Shown piece by piece: positions 6,367 to 15,544 of a stretch of 23,984 bases of DNA. The notes beneath the pieces were generated by a model that saw nothing but the letters and a program-made list of their open reading frames with translations, ran no database searches and was not told where the DNA came from. The position numbers and the translations under genes were made by a program. The stretch comes from an uncultured Bacteroides sp. (GTDB lineage Bacteria; Bacteroidota; Bacteroidia; Bacteroidales; Bacteroidaceae), in the NCBI GenBank assembly GCA_934716785.1, contig CAKUYM010000029.1, positions 1 to 23,984 of the forward strand, given 5' to 3'. Every line of letters starts with the position of its first letter. Position 1 is the stretch's first letter.

Positions 6367-9300
6367 TTAAAATGACAGATTAACTCCAAATACATATTGC
6401 TGTGACTCCGGATAGGCGCTACCTACCACTTCGGGACTGTAAGACCATACGTTGGTGAATGTGAGTAGGTTGGTTGCAGTCGCATACACGCGCAGCTTGG
6501 AGCAACGCAGTTTGGTGGTGAGTTTCTGCGGCAGCGTATAGCCTATTTGTAGCGTACGTAGGCGCAGGTAGGAAGCGTCTTGATAAGACATGGAGCGCAG
6601 ATAGGGGATATCCATGCCGTAGGTGGGACGGGGGAACTCGTTGGTGGGGTTGTTGGGCGTCCAGTAGTTCACCTTCATACCGTTGTTCTTTCCGCGCAAG
6701 TTGCCTCCATATTCTCCGTCGTAGAGCAATGGGTTGCGGATGTACCCTCCGGACACGGCATACCAGTCCATGTACAGGTCGAAGTTCTTCCAAGTGAGAT
6801 TGGACGAGAGCGATACGGTGAAATCCGGGTCACGCTTGTATACTACACGGTCTTCTTCATTAATTTTGTTGTCACCATTGATGTCACGCAGTTTTATACT
6901 ACCCGGTTCCACTACGTCAGTACGTTTTACCACAGCATCGGGTTTTCCGTCATGGTCGGTGTCTACGGTTGGTTTTAGCTCGTAGGAAAGTGCACCCGAT
7001 TCGTCCTTGGTGATATAGAAGTCGTCATATTGGTATACGCCGTCTGCTTTGTAGTCATAGTAGGCGTTGATAGGTGAACCTACAATCCAACCGTTACCCG
7101 GTTGGCTCATCGGTTTCCCGTTTTCATCCACTTGATCGTCAATCTTTACTATCTTGTTTTTGAAGTGGCTGAAGTTCACTGTGGCTGTCCATGTCAGGTC
7201 TTTGCGGCTTATCAGTTCGCCTGTGATGCCCACATCAATACCTTGCGATTTTGTTTCGCCCAAGTTGTCGAGCATAGAGGTGTAGCCCAACGATGCATTT
7301 AGCATGCGTGATACCAGTAGGTCGGTGGTGCGGGTATGGTAATATTCCACTGTTCCTGTCAATCGGTTGCCGAACAGTCCGAAGTCTACACCGATGTTGG
7401 CAGTGGCAGATCTTTCCCACTTTAAGTTAGGATTGGAGAGCACAGTTCCCGGTAGGTAGCCCATGTAGTAAGTATCGCCAAACTCGCCTTCTAAACTCTT
7501 GGCCAGCCCCAATGTGGTGTAATTGTCTATACCGTTCTGGTTGCCTACGATACCGTAGCTTACACGCAGTTTTAGGTTGTCCACCCATTCGGCTTTTTGC
7601 ATAAATGCCTCTTGGTTGATACGCCATGCCAGTGCGACAGACGGGAAGTTGCCCCATTTGTTGTTCTTTCCGAAACGACTGGAACCGTCTCGACGGTAGG
7701 CTACGTTGAGCAGGTAGCGATCTTTGAATCCATATTGTGCTCTCAGCAGCATAGATACTAAGTTGTTGCGGCTATAGTCGCGTTGCTGGTTGTTCACCTC
7801 TCCGTTGGCAATGAAGTTGTATCCCAAGTCTATCGGCATGTTCTGTGCACTGTATCCCAAGCCTTTGGAGAGTGACTTGTCTACCGACTGTACTCCCGTG
7901 ATGTTCAACTTATGGTCGCGGCTGCGGAAAGGAACATCATATTTCAACACGTTTTCTATCAGTTGGTTGGTAGTGGTGCTATTGTCGATAGAAGCAGTGG
8001 AACCTCCACCTAAATATTCTACATCACGTGCACGTCCTTCCTCATTGACACGGTTGTAGTAAGAGATGTTAAACTGATAAGTGAATCCGTTGAATAGTTT
8101 GAAGAGGGCGAAAGCATTGAAACGGTAGCTGTTTGTCTTCGATTCATGCGATTCATGTTGTGCATTGAATAGCGGGTTTTTGTCTCCCTCGCTATTGATG
8201 TAAGAAGTATAACTCCCATCGGGATTGTAGACTGTGGCGAGTGGGGTACGTGTTATGAACTGGTAGAATGAACCGTTCTCGATGGCTCGTGTGGAGAATC
8301 CTAACGAACCGTTTACACCCAAAGTCAGCCATTTGCGTATATCATAGTCTAAATTGATACGGCTACTCAGACGCTCGAAGTTGGAGTTCTGCTTTATCAG
8401 GCCGTCTTGGTAGAAATAGCCTACGCTGACAGCCGCTTTCAGTTTCTCCGTGCCACCTCTGAAGCTCACTTCGTGACTATGGTAGAGAGCTGCTTTTTTG
8501 AACATCAAGTCTTCCCAGTCGATGAACCGTCCGTTCTTGTAAGCTTCCTGCATCTCCTCATCACTCAAGGCGGTAGAGATAGGCAATTCGTTGGCTTGTA
8601 TATAGCCCATGTCGTGTGCTTTCGCTTCGCGTCGCATAGCTACCCATTCGTCTCCTGTATAGTAGTCGAAGTTGCGGTGCAGATGCTGGAAGCCTACGTA
8701 GCCGTTATAATTTATTTTGCAATCACCACTTTTGCCTCGCTTGGTGGTCACTAAGATGACACCATCGCTGGCACGTGCGCCGTAGATGGCTTGTGAGGCG
8801 GCATCTTTCAGTACTTCAATGGATTCGATATCATTGGAGTTGATCATGGCAAACTCTGTGTCACTTGCCACACTTCCATCGATGACGTAGAGCGGTGTAT
8901 TGCTGGCTGAAATGGAGCGTGTGCCACGTATCTTGATGGAAGGAACAGTGCCCGGCTGGCCGGATGAACTGGTCACCGTTACGCCCGGTGCACGTCCACG
9001 TAGCATTTCGGCTGCATTGGAAGCCGGGAAGTTTTTCATATCATTGGTATTGACCGATGTGATAGAGGTTGCCACATCACTCTTGCGCATCGTACCATAT
9101 CCCACTATCACCACATCATTAAGCACTTGGCTTTCCGATTCCATCTCTACATTGATAACATTACGTCCGTTCACGGCTATCTCTTGGTTTTTATAACCCA
9201 AGTAGCGAAATACCAAGGTGGCATTCGGTTCTACCTTGATGCTATATTTTCCGTCTACATCGGTAATAGTTCCACTGGTGGCACCTTTTAATGTAACGGT

Positions 9301-9447
9301 AGCGCCAATCACCGGAACGGTTTTTCCGTTTTCGCTTTTCTCTGTAACGGTACCTGTCACAGTATGCGCATTTTGTGCGGCTATACTCTGCATCAGGCAT
9401 AGCATACAGATAATAAACATCCATTTAATCGCTTTGTATGATCCCAT
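6367..9447 (-). CDS. SusC/RagA-family TonB-dependent outer-membrane transporter
   Basis: A 1026-residue TonB-dependent importer of oligosaccharides. It has a signal peptide cleaved near SIAAQ (about 24), a carboxypeptidase-regulatory-like domain (about 29-102), the SusC TonB-box region DVVIVGYG (111-118), a plug domain (about 120-238) containing ASNTPLYVIDGS and VLKDAASQAIYGARASDG, and then a large beta-barrel ending VFGVNLSF with terminal Phe, as usual for outer-membrane barrels. A D-rich stretch (DTDHDGKPD, then DINGDNKINEEDR) is the calcium-loop-like segment often seen in SusC proteins. There is no STN domain before the regulatory domain, so it should not signal to an anti-sigma factor; that fits regulation by the nearby XylR-type protein. 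It lies 58 nt after the GH18-like gene and is followed by susD. Confidence 0.96.
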   Translation of the reverse strand: MGSYKAIKWMFIICMLCLMQSIAAQNAHTVTGTVTEKSENGKTVPVIGATVTLKGATSGTITDVDGKYSIKVEPNATLVFRYLGYKNQEIAVNGRNVINVEMESESQVLNDVVIVGYGTMRKSDVATSITSVNTNDMKNFPASNAAEMLRGRAPGVTVTSSSGQPGTVPSIKIRGTRSISASNTPLYVIDGSVASDTEFAMINSNDIESIEVLKDAASQAIYGARASDGVILVTTKRGKSGDCKINYNGYVGFQHLHRNFDYYTGDEWVAMRREAKAHDMGYIQANELPISTALSDEEMQEAYKNGRFIDWEDLMFKKAALYHSHEVSFRGGTEKLKAAVSVGYFYQDGLIKQNSNFERLSSRINLDYDIRKWLTLGVNGSLGFSTRAIENGSFYQFITRTPLATVYNPDGSYTSYINSEGDKNPLFNAQHESHESKTNSYRFNAFALFKLFNGFTYQFNISYYNRVNEEGRARDVEYLGGGSTASIDNSTTTNQLIENVLKYDVPFRSRDHKLNITGVQSVDKSLSKGLGYSAQNMPIDLGYNFIANGEVNNQQRDYSRNNLVSMLLRAQYGFKDRYLLNVAYRRDGSSRFGKNNKWGNFPSVALAWRINQEAFMQKAEWVDNLKLRVSYGIVGNQNGIDNYTTLGLAKSLEGEFGDTYYMGYLPGTVLSNPNLKWERSATANIGVDFGLFGNRLTGTVEYYHTRTTDLLVSRMLNASLGYTSMLDNLGETKSQGIDVGITGELISRKDLTWTATVNFSHFKNKIVKIDDQVDENGKPMSQPGNGWIVGSPINAYYDYKADGVYQYDDFYITKDESGALSYELKPTVDTDHDGKPDAVVKRTDVVEPGSIKLRDINGDNKINEEDRVVYKRDPDFTVSLSSNLTWKNFDLYMDWYAVSGGYIRNPLLYDGEYGGNLRGKNNGMKVNYWTPNNPTNEFPRPTYGMDIPYLRSMSYQDASYLRLRTLQIGYTLPQKLTTKLRCSKLRVYATATNLLTFTNVWSYSPEVVGSAYPESQQYVFGVNLSF

Positions 9448-9505
9448 AGTCCGTAGATTTTTTATTGTATTATAGATGATTTTTCTGTTTTATGGCAGTT
9501 TCTCT

Positions 9506-10612
9506 TTATTCTGCCTTTTCCCACATACTCTCCAATCCTTCGTAGTTGAAGACATCAAATCCTCGGAAGGAGCCGTATGCTTTGCCTTTCTCCATGATGT
9601 ATCGGGCTGTCTCCAGCAGATACTGCCATCCCTTGGGCTGTAGCCCGTCACCTTCATCATTGTTTACGGCTGTCTTTACACATACGCTTACGCTCTGCGG
9701 CTTTTCTTTAGCTGCGGCAAGTGAAGGCTCGCTCTTGGACCAGATATCTTCTTTATTTCCCAAGTAGGACATCAACACCACCCAATCGCAAGAGGCCAAA
9801 AACTGTGGCATGGTGCCGTAGGACAGTTTGTTGGCATTGGCTTGAATTTGGAAGTTATAGGACACGGCTTCGCTGAGCTGCGGCGCTTGCTTCGTCATTA
9901 GCCCCTTTGCCTTTTGCAGGCGTTCGAGGGTGAGTTGCAGCAACTTGTCGTTGGCTCCACCTACTCCATAACCAGTCTGGCTATTCCATTCGTAGGTCAG
10001 GGCGGCAGGCTTGCTGCTTCCTTTGCAGGTGTGGGGTTCCAAGTCAGCTGCGATGCCATAGAACCGTTCGTCCGGAGCCACTGCATTGTTGTAGGTCTTG
10101 ATAAGTTCTACTTCTGTCTCCACTTTGGCTTCGTTGACATAGATACTGTTATCGGCAATGCGGAGGGCGTGCGTTTGGATACCGTAGCCTTTTAAGGTGG
10201 CGATGAAGGTACGTAGCCAAGGCGTGGCACCGGTTATCTGCTCCTTACCGGGTGAGAGGTACACATCGTTGAATCCTAATACGGCGATGCGTGCAGCAAG
10301 CTGTTCGGGATGCTCATTGTACATATTCACAGACTTGGAGTAGACATACACTCCGTTGCGTCCACCATCACCTCGGTATGTACTTTGGCGGTATTGCTCG
10401 GCATTCTCTTTCATCTTCTCCGTGATGTTTGCTGCGGCGATGCATTCGTCCGTCACCAGTACATCTTTCCGGCTGTTGTCTATGATTTGATCTTGAATTT
10501 CTTCATAGGTAGAGCCGTAGCTCGTGTTGTTGCTTTCGCAGGCCGAAAAGGCCATGAAAACAACGGCAACCAACAATAGAATTCTTTTCATCGTATAAAA
10601 TGTTTTTTTCAT
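9506..10612 (-). CDS. Lipoprotein with degenerate GH18-like TIM-barrel domain
   Basis: A 368-residue lipoprotein: signal ending AFSAC with Cys25, then SNNTS. The body looks like an alpha/beta barrel (ARIAVLGFNDVYLSPG, TFIATLKGYGIQTHALRI). FYGIAADLEPH at 184-194 matches the end of the GH18 signature (G-[ILV]-x-x-D-x-E), keeping D190 and E192, the position of the catalytic acid, but with Tyr and Ala at the two earlier Asp positions. VVLMSYLGN (278-286) resembles the GH18 strand-6 M-x-Y motif. So it may be a GlcNAc-releasing endo- or exo-enzyme, or a binding protein derived from one. It lies between GH20 and susC in the operon. A second possible start, M8 (ATG at 10589-10591), gives a more usual signal-peptide length. 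Family placement is by motif only. Confidence 0.6.
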   Translation of the reverse strand: MKKTFYTMKRILLLVAVVFMAFSACESNNTSYGSTYEEIQDQIIDNSRKDVLVTDECIAAANITEKMKENAEQYRQSTYRGDGGRNGVYVYSKSVNMYNEHPEQLAARIAVLGFNDVYLSPGKEQITGATPWLRTFIATLKGYGIQTHALRIADNSIYVNEAKVETEVELIKTYNNAVAPDERFYGIAADLEPHTCKGSSKPAALTYEWNSQTGYGVGGANDKLLQLTLERLQKAKGLMTKQAPQLSEAVSYNFQIQANANKLSYGTMPQFLASCDWVVLMSYLGNKEDIWSKSEPSLAAAKEKPQSVSVCVKTAVNNDEGDGLQPKGWQYLLETARYIMEKGKAYGSFRGFDVFNYEGLESMWEKAE

Positions 10613-10639
10613 TTAAAGTCAGTATTCTGTATGAAAGAG

Positions 10640-12184
10640 TTAGGGCAGTTGCGTGATGAGGCACTGATGAATCCGCCGCATCTTCGTCACATAGTCCCAT
10701 GTACCAAAGCTTGCTCCCGGATTTTTCAGGTATCCCGCATTCAACCTTTCAAACTGCTTGCGCAATCCTTCACTCTCCTTTATGAGTCGCCTCAGTTTCT
10801 CTGCATAAGGTTTCCGCAGAGAGGCATCGAATCGGTCTGACTCAATAACCTTTTCCGATTGTTTGAACTTCAGATAATTGATCCGTATATCCAACATCAG
10901 TAGCAAATGGCGGAAATCTTCCGCATTCTGTTTGGGGGTGAGTTTACCAAAACGCAGTCGCATGTCTGTACATTGCTCCATCGCTTGTTCTATCTTCGTG
11001 GCATCCGTCTGAGGCAAGGAGACCATATCCTGTGGCATGAACAGATAATCGGTCAAAGTATTCACTCCTGCTTCATCGAAGCCGAAATGTTCCTTTCCGT
11101 ATTTACTTATAAAGTTTTGTGCATTCCACTTCTCGTTTTTCAGAGCATCTGCATATGCCCGTTGCAGGATATCGAATCCAGCTAACGGATATACTTGGCG
11201 CACAGGTTGCAGGTCCATTACTTCCCATCCATTGTCGAAAATGTATCCGTAGCGGCCGGAAGTACTCCAAGAGGTGTTGATGAAGCCTGTATAGCCATGC
11301 TCTCTCGCAAAGGGGATGAACGTAGACAGGTTCTCGAAATGTTTGCCCCATTGTGTCAGGTAAACATTGTCGGGCGAAGAACGCAAAGCGGAGGCGCCCC
11401 ACACGGTGAATCCCTGTTGCACTAAAGTGTCCACATTGCCGAAATGCTTGGAATTCCATCCGTAGTTCCAATCTATTATGACAGTTTCGGACGGTATCTC
11501 GCTCAGGGCTTCGGGATGTTGCAGAATCATGTCGGCCCATATGATAGGCTTCTTGCCCATGTCCAGCACCAGTTTGCACATTTCCTTTATATAGTCTACA
11601 AACAACTTGGAGATGCCTTGCTTTTCCATTTTCAGTTTGCAGTGCTTGCAGTTTCCCAACAATCGGGTCTCGTCCGCACCAATGTGGAAGTAGGGCGAGG
11701 GGTGTAGGCGTGCCACTTCGCGGAATATTTCACTGAACACTTGCTTTGCCTCTTCAGTGCGCATCGGGCATACTTGTGACATGTCACTTTTGCTTTCGCG
11801 CAGGGTGGCATAGCGGTCGTGCTGCAGGATGTATTCGCAGTGGCCGAAGCAGTTTTGCAGCGGTATTACGTCCACTCCCACAGAAGTGCAATACTGCACA
11901 AAGTCATTCACTTCATCGGCAGTAAAATGGTATGCGTTGCACAGTGTGGCATGTTTGTCAAACGGGAAAGAGGCTTCATACTCCATAACCACCGTGTTGA
12001 TGCCTTCGGCAGCCGCTTTCTTTACCGTTGATTTCAGTGCCGGCAGTGTCATTACCTGCGTGCGCATATCTATATAGATACCTCTCACGGCAAACTCATT
12101 TGTCTGCACGGCGGCGTAGACGGAGACTGAGGCAAGACAGCAGGCAAGCAGCAGACCGATAACTTTTTGATATAGCTTGAACAT
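10640..12184 (-). CDS. GH20 exo-beta-N-acetylhexosaminidase
   Basis: Predicted to cleave terminal beta-linked GlcNAc or GalNAc from glycans by substrate-assisted catalysis. Its 514 residues carry an export signal (residues 1-24, ending VYAA; LLAC at 12-15 could alternatively be a lipobox). The hallmark HIGADE lies at 167-172, with D171-E172 as the polarising Asp and acid/base Glu. VIPLQNCFGHCEYIL (106-120) and WNYGW (239-243) fit the GH20 barrel. There is no separate GH20b domain before the barrel, so it belongs to the single-domain group. A CKHC cysteine pair (179-182) just after the catalytic motif could bind metal or form a disulfide. The gene ends 27 nt before the GH18-like gene and starts 22 nt after nagB, within the operon. 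Release of GlcNAc here feeds the neighbouring nagP-nagA-nagB genes. Confidence 0.9.
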   Translation of the reverse strand: MFKLYQKVIGLLLACCLASVSVYAAVQTNEFAVRGIYIDMRTQVMTLPALKSTVKKAAAEGINTVVMEYEASFPFDKHATLCNAYHFTADEVNDFVQYCTSVGVDVIPLQNCFGHCEYILQHDRYATLRESKSDMSQVCPMRTEEAKQVFSEIFREVARLHPSPYFHIGADETRLLGNCKHCKLKMEKQGISKLFVDYIKEMCKLVLDMGKKPIIWADMILQHPEALSEIPSETVIIDWNYGWNSKHFGNVDTLVQQGFTVWGASALRSSPDNVYLTQWGKHFENLSTFIPFAREHGYTGFINTSWSTSGRYGYIFDNGWEVMDLQPVRQVYPLAGFDILQRAYADALKNEKWNAQNFISKYGKEHFGFDEAGVNTLTDYLFMPQDMVSLPQTDATKIEQAMEQCTDMRLRFGKLTPKQNAEDFRHLLLMLDIRINYLKFKQSEKVIESDRFDASLRKPYAEKLRRLIKESEGLRKQFERLNAGYLKNPGASFGTWDYVTKMRRIHQCLITQLP

Positions 12185-12206
12185 GTGAGTTAGAAGTTGA
12201 TAAACC

Positions 12207-12974
12207 TTATTCTATAATGTATTTTCCGCTATCACTGTCTACATAAAGCGTGGCATAGCCATGTCTCCGCAATATGGAAGCCGGACAGGCGGGAGATACC
12301 TCTCCGTAGACTGTAGATTTCACGGCTTGTGCCTTGGTAGCGGCAGGTACGATACAGAATATCCTGTCGGCAGAGAACAACGTAGGAATGGTGAGGGTCA
12401 GTGCATAGAGTGGCACTTCGTCCAAGTTAGCGAAGCAACCGTCATGTACTTGTTGTTGGCGGCATACCAAGCCCAAATCTACTTTCTTGATGCATTGTGG
12501 GTCACTGAAGTCTGCCACATGCGGGTCGTTGAAAGCGATGTGTCCGTTCTCGCCGATACCCATAAATACGATGTCAATAGGGTGCTCTGCGAGCAATTTC
12601 TCATAATCGGCACATGCTCGTTCGGGGTCTTTTTCCGTACCTATATAGTTCACGGAAGCAAAAGGAACCTTATCGAAGATGCTGCGTTTCAAAAAATTGC
12701 CGAATCCTTGCGGGGCATCAGCGGCAAGCCCCACATACTCGTCCATGTGTAAGGCATGCACACGCTGCCAGTCGATGCCTGGTGCGGCAGCCAGTCCTGC
12801 CAGAAACTCGTTTTGAGAGGGTGCGGCGGCAAATATGGCATATACCTCTTTTTTATGGGCGAGAAGATGTCTCAAATATGCGGCAGCTTCTATTGCGGCG
12901 TTCTGCCCCATTTCTGTTCTCGAATCGTACACGTTGACGATGAGCTGATCTGTTTTGAATGTTCTGCTTAACAT
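12207..12974 (-). CDS. nagB: Glucosamine-6-phosphate deaminase-like protein (NagB family), divergent
   Basis: Predicted to convert glucosamine-6-phosphate to fructose-6-phosphate and ammonia in the cytoplasm. Its 255 residues show the NagB/SugarP-isomerase fold with HMDEYVGL (76-83; D78 equals the catalytic base D72 of E. coli NagB) and GIGENGHIAFNDP (139-151; H145 equals H143). Relative to E. coli NagB, D141 is Asn (N143) and E148 is Asp (D150). The protein is shorter than the usual 265-270 residues. The gene overlaps nagA by 7 bp (ATG inside nagA's last codons, ATGTTAA), so translation is probably coupled. The nagA pairing argues for a true GlcN6P deaminase; another sugar-phosphate isomerase or deaminase remains possible because of the altered residues. 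Confidence 0.87.
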   Translation of the reverse strand: MLSRTFKTDQLIVNVYDSRTEMGQNAAIEAAAYLRHLLAHKKEVYAIFAAAPSQNEFLAGLAAAPGIDWQRVHALHMDEYVGLAADAPQGFGNFLKRSIFDKVPFASVNYIGTEKDPERACADYEKLLAEHPIDIVFMGIGENGHIAFNDPHVADFSDPQCIKKVDLGLVCRQQQVHDGCFANLDEVPLYALTLTIPTLFSADRIFCIVPAATKAQAVKSTVYGEVSPACPASILRRHGYATLYVDSDSGKYIIE

Positions 12975-14164
12975 GATTTCTTTGTATAAATAGTGGTTCC
13001 GTTAATGATAGTTCGCTGTATATCGATATTGTTGTCGAAGATGACGAGGTCGGCATCCATTCCTTTCTTAATGCTCCCCTTATGGTGGTCGGCATGCATG
13101 ATGTGTGCAGGCGTTTCCGTCATCATACGTACCGCATCAAACAGTGTGACGTTTCCTTCGCGTATTACGGTGCGTACAAGCCGGTCGGCAGTAGCCACAC
13201 TGCCTGCAAAGGCCGAGCGGTCCAGCAACTTTGCCACGCCGTCTTCCACGATTACTTCCTGTCCTTCTGTCAGACTGCCTAAAATGCTTTTGCCTTCAGG
13301 CATACCGGCAGCACGCATGGAGTCTGTAACCAGAGCGATACGTTCGGGACCTTTGATTTTAGTTACCAACTTTAACAGTGATGAGGGTACGTGGATGCCG
13401 TCAGCGATGATTTCAATGGTCGCATTATCTTCGTAATAGCCAAACTCCAGTACGCCTGCATAGCGGTAGGCGTTTCGCCGGGTTACGGTACTCATACACG
13501 AATAGAAGTGAGTAAGATGGGTCATTCCATACTCGTAAGCTTGTTGCATCTCTTCGAAAGTGGCGTTGGTGTGTGCGGCAGCTACCAGAATGCCCCGTTC
13601 GCACAACACTTTGATAAATTCTTCCGAACCGGGAAGTTCCGGAGCCAGGCTCCAACGTGCAATACTGTCTGTGCGGTTCAGAATTTCCATATACTCTTCA
13701 GGTTTGGGCGTGCGTAGATGACTCTTGTCTTGAGCACCTCCCTGCTCTGGTGAGAAGTAAGGCCCTTCAAGGTGCAGACCTCCCAGTTGTGCTCCGTCAA
13801 CATTCCGTTTTTGGGCATCATGATAAATGTCGAATGTATCGAAGAGAACTTGGTTGCTGCTGGTCAGTGTAGTGGGGTAGAGCAAGGTGGTGCCGTGTGT
13901 GGCGTGCATACGTGCCACGGTGAGGAAAGCCTTGACGCTTCCGTCCATGAAGTCTGCCCCACCGGCTCCATGGGTGTGTAGGTCTATGAAACCGGGTGAA
14001 ACAAAGTTATTTCCGGCATCAATAATGTTCACTCCTTCGGCCAGTGTGGGGGTACCGTTCAGCACGTCCACAATCTTTCCATTTGCCATGAGCACGCACC
14101 CTTGTTCGATGATGCGTGACGGAGTAATGATGTTTCCGTTAATAATAGCGCAATCGATATTCAT
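12968..14164 (-). CDS. nagA: N-acetylglucosamine-6-phosphate deacetylase
   Basis: NagA removes acetate from GlcNAc-6-phosphate, giving GlcN-6-phosphate for NagB. The 398-residue amidohydrolase shows GFIDLHTHG (58-66), HLEGPYF (131-137, with metal-ligand E133), AAHTNA (196-201, H198), MTHLTH (214-219, H216) and catalytic D281 in ALVTDSM. These match the single-metal NagA active site. In the usual THLFNAM segment this protein has THLTHFYSCM, a local variation. Family length is normal (about 380-400). It lies 14 nt after nagP and overlaps the next gene by 7 bp, so it is clearly part of the operon. Starts at MNIDCAIINGNI, a normal amidohydrolase N-terminus. Confidence 0.94.
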   Translation of the reverse strand: MNIDCAIINGNIITPSRIIEQGCVLMANGKIVDVLNGTPTLAEGVNIIDAGNNFVSPGFIDLHTHGAGGADFMDGSVKAFLTVARMHATHGTTLLYPTTLTSSNQVLFDTFDIYHDAQKRNVDGAQLGGLHLEGPYFSPEQGGAQDKSHLRTPKPEEYMEILNRTDSIARWSLAPELPGSEEFIKVLCERGILVAAAHTNATFEEMQQAYEYGMTHLTHFYSCMSTVTRRNAYRYAGVLEFGYYEDNATIEIIADGIHVPSSLLKLVTKIKGPERIALVTDSMRAAGMPEGKSILGSLTEGQEVIVEDGVAKLLDRSAFAGSVATADRLVRTVIREGNVTLFDAVRMMTETPAHIMHADHHKGSIKKGMDADLVIFDNNIDIQRTIINGTTIYTKKSC

Positions 14165-14178
14165 AACTCTTATTATTT

Positions 14179-15516
14179 TTATTTAGCTGAAGCTTTTCTG
14201 CTCCAATGGTTTATTTTATGCCCGTAAAGAGCGTAGTATATCATGAACAGGAAGCAGGGTATCAGCACCCAATAGGCTGTGTGAAGGTCACCCGTCAGGT
14301 CGGCCACATAGCCGTAGACCAATGGCAGCAGGGCATTGCCGCAAAGTCCCATCACTAATAATGACGAACCGATGTTGGTGAAGCGTCCCAAGTCGTGGAT
14401 GGCGAGTGGCCATATCCCGGCATAAATCACAGAGTTGGGAATGCCAAGCAATACTAAGAACCAGATGGATATGTGTGTCCGGAAACCGAATAAGGTGATT
14501 TCACCCGGCATGAAGAGTACACATAGCGACAGTACAAGTCCGGTGATGGTAGCTATCACCAACGCTTTCTGCTGTGACAGGTATTTGGGTATCAGGCACA
14601 CTCCGCACAGATATCCTATCAGGATACAAGCCAATGTGGCAGAGGGGAATACTTTGGCATCAAGCATTGAGATGCCCATACTTTCGGCATAACCTATAAT
14701 GGTATTAATGGAAATCACTTGTGAACCTACATGGAACATCAAAGCCACTGCGCCTAATATGAGGTAAGGGTAGGCAAAGACAGATTTCCTGTCCTCCGTT
14801 CCTTCCGTGGAGGGTTTACTGTCTTTGTTGGGGTTGATGTTTGGGATGGATGATCTGCTGAACACAATTCCAAACAGGAAAAGCAGTATGGCAAGGGCGC
14901 AGTAGGGAGGTACCACTCCGCGTATCAGTTCGTTTAGGGCTTGCTCTTTGGCAGCTCCGTCCAACAGATTCTGGCTGATTTGTTCCATGATTATTTTGTC
15001 GGACGGCTTGATGACGAGGAAGGCGAACACCAACGGTGCGATGATGCCGGCAAACTTGTTGCAGATGCCCATGATACTGATGCGGCGTGCTGCGCTTTCG
15101 ATGGGGCCGATGATGGTGACGAACGGATTGGCGGCTGTTTGCAGCACAGCCAGTCCGGTGCCCATGATGAAGAGGGCCAATAGAAACATATTATAGGTGC
15201 GTGTGTAGGCTGCCGGCATGAACAGCAAAGCTCCCAAGGCTAATATCCAAAGTCCGTATTTCACTCCATTTTTGAAGCCAATGCGGTTGAGAAGAATAGA
15301 AGCCGGGAAGGCCATTACCAAATAGGCAATGTAAAATGCGAAATTAGCCAAATAGCTCTGCACTTCGCTTTGTAGTTCGCAGGCTATCTTGAAGTAGGGG
15401 ACCAAGATGGAATTTACCCACGACACCAAGCCGAATATGAAGAATAATAATCCGAGCATGACAAGTGAGACGAAATAGTGTCTTTTGCTCATAGACAGGT
15501 TGTTGGATGAACTCAT
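14179..15516 (-). CDS. nagP: FHS-family sugar/H+ symporter, probable GlcNAc transporter NagP
   Basis: Inner-membrane major facilitator protein of 445 residues with about 12 hydrophobic segments, of the fucose-galactose-hexose symporter group. Landmarks are VSLVMLGLLFFIFGLVSWVN near the start, VQSYLANFAFYIAYLVMAFP, and VLQTAANPFVTIIGP in the central N-half, all typical of FucP/GluP/NagP proteins. Association with nagA, nagB and GH20 points to GlcNAc as cargo rather than fucose or glucose. It is the first gene of the operon and follows a promoter with a possible operator (15545-15577). MFS import leaves the sugar unphosphorylated, so a GlcNAc kinase is required; none is in the window. Specificity is inferred from context. 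Confidence 0.85.
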   Translation of the reverse strand: MSSSNNLSMSKRHYFVSLVMLGLLFFIFGLVSWVNSILVPYFKIACELQSEVQSYLANFAFYIAYLVMAFPASILLNRIGFKNGVKYGLWILALGALLFMPAAYTRTYNMFLLALFIMGTGLAVLQTAANPFVTIIGPIESAARRISIMGICNKFAGIIAPLVFAFLVIKPSDKIIMEQISQNLLDGAAKEQALNELIRGVVPPYCALAILLFLFGIVFSRSSIPNINPNKDSKPSTEGTEDRKSVFAYPYLILGAVALMFHVGSQVISINTIIGYAESMGISMLDAKVFPSATLACILIGYLCGVCLIPKYLSQQKALVIATITGLVLSLCVLFMPGEITLFGFRTHISIWFLVLLGIPNSVIYAGIWPLAIHDLGRFTNIGSSLLVMGLCGNALLPLVYGYVADLTGDLHTAYWVLIPCFLFMIYYALYGHKINHWSRKASAK

Positions 15517-15544
15517 AGTAATATGATTTTATGTTTTGACACAG

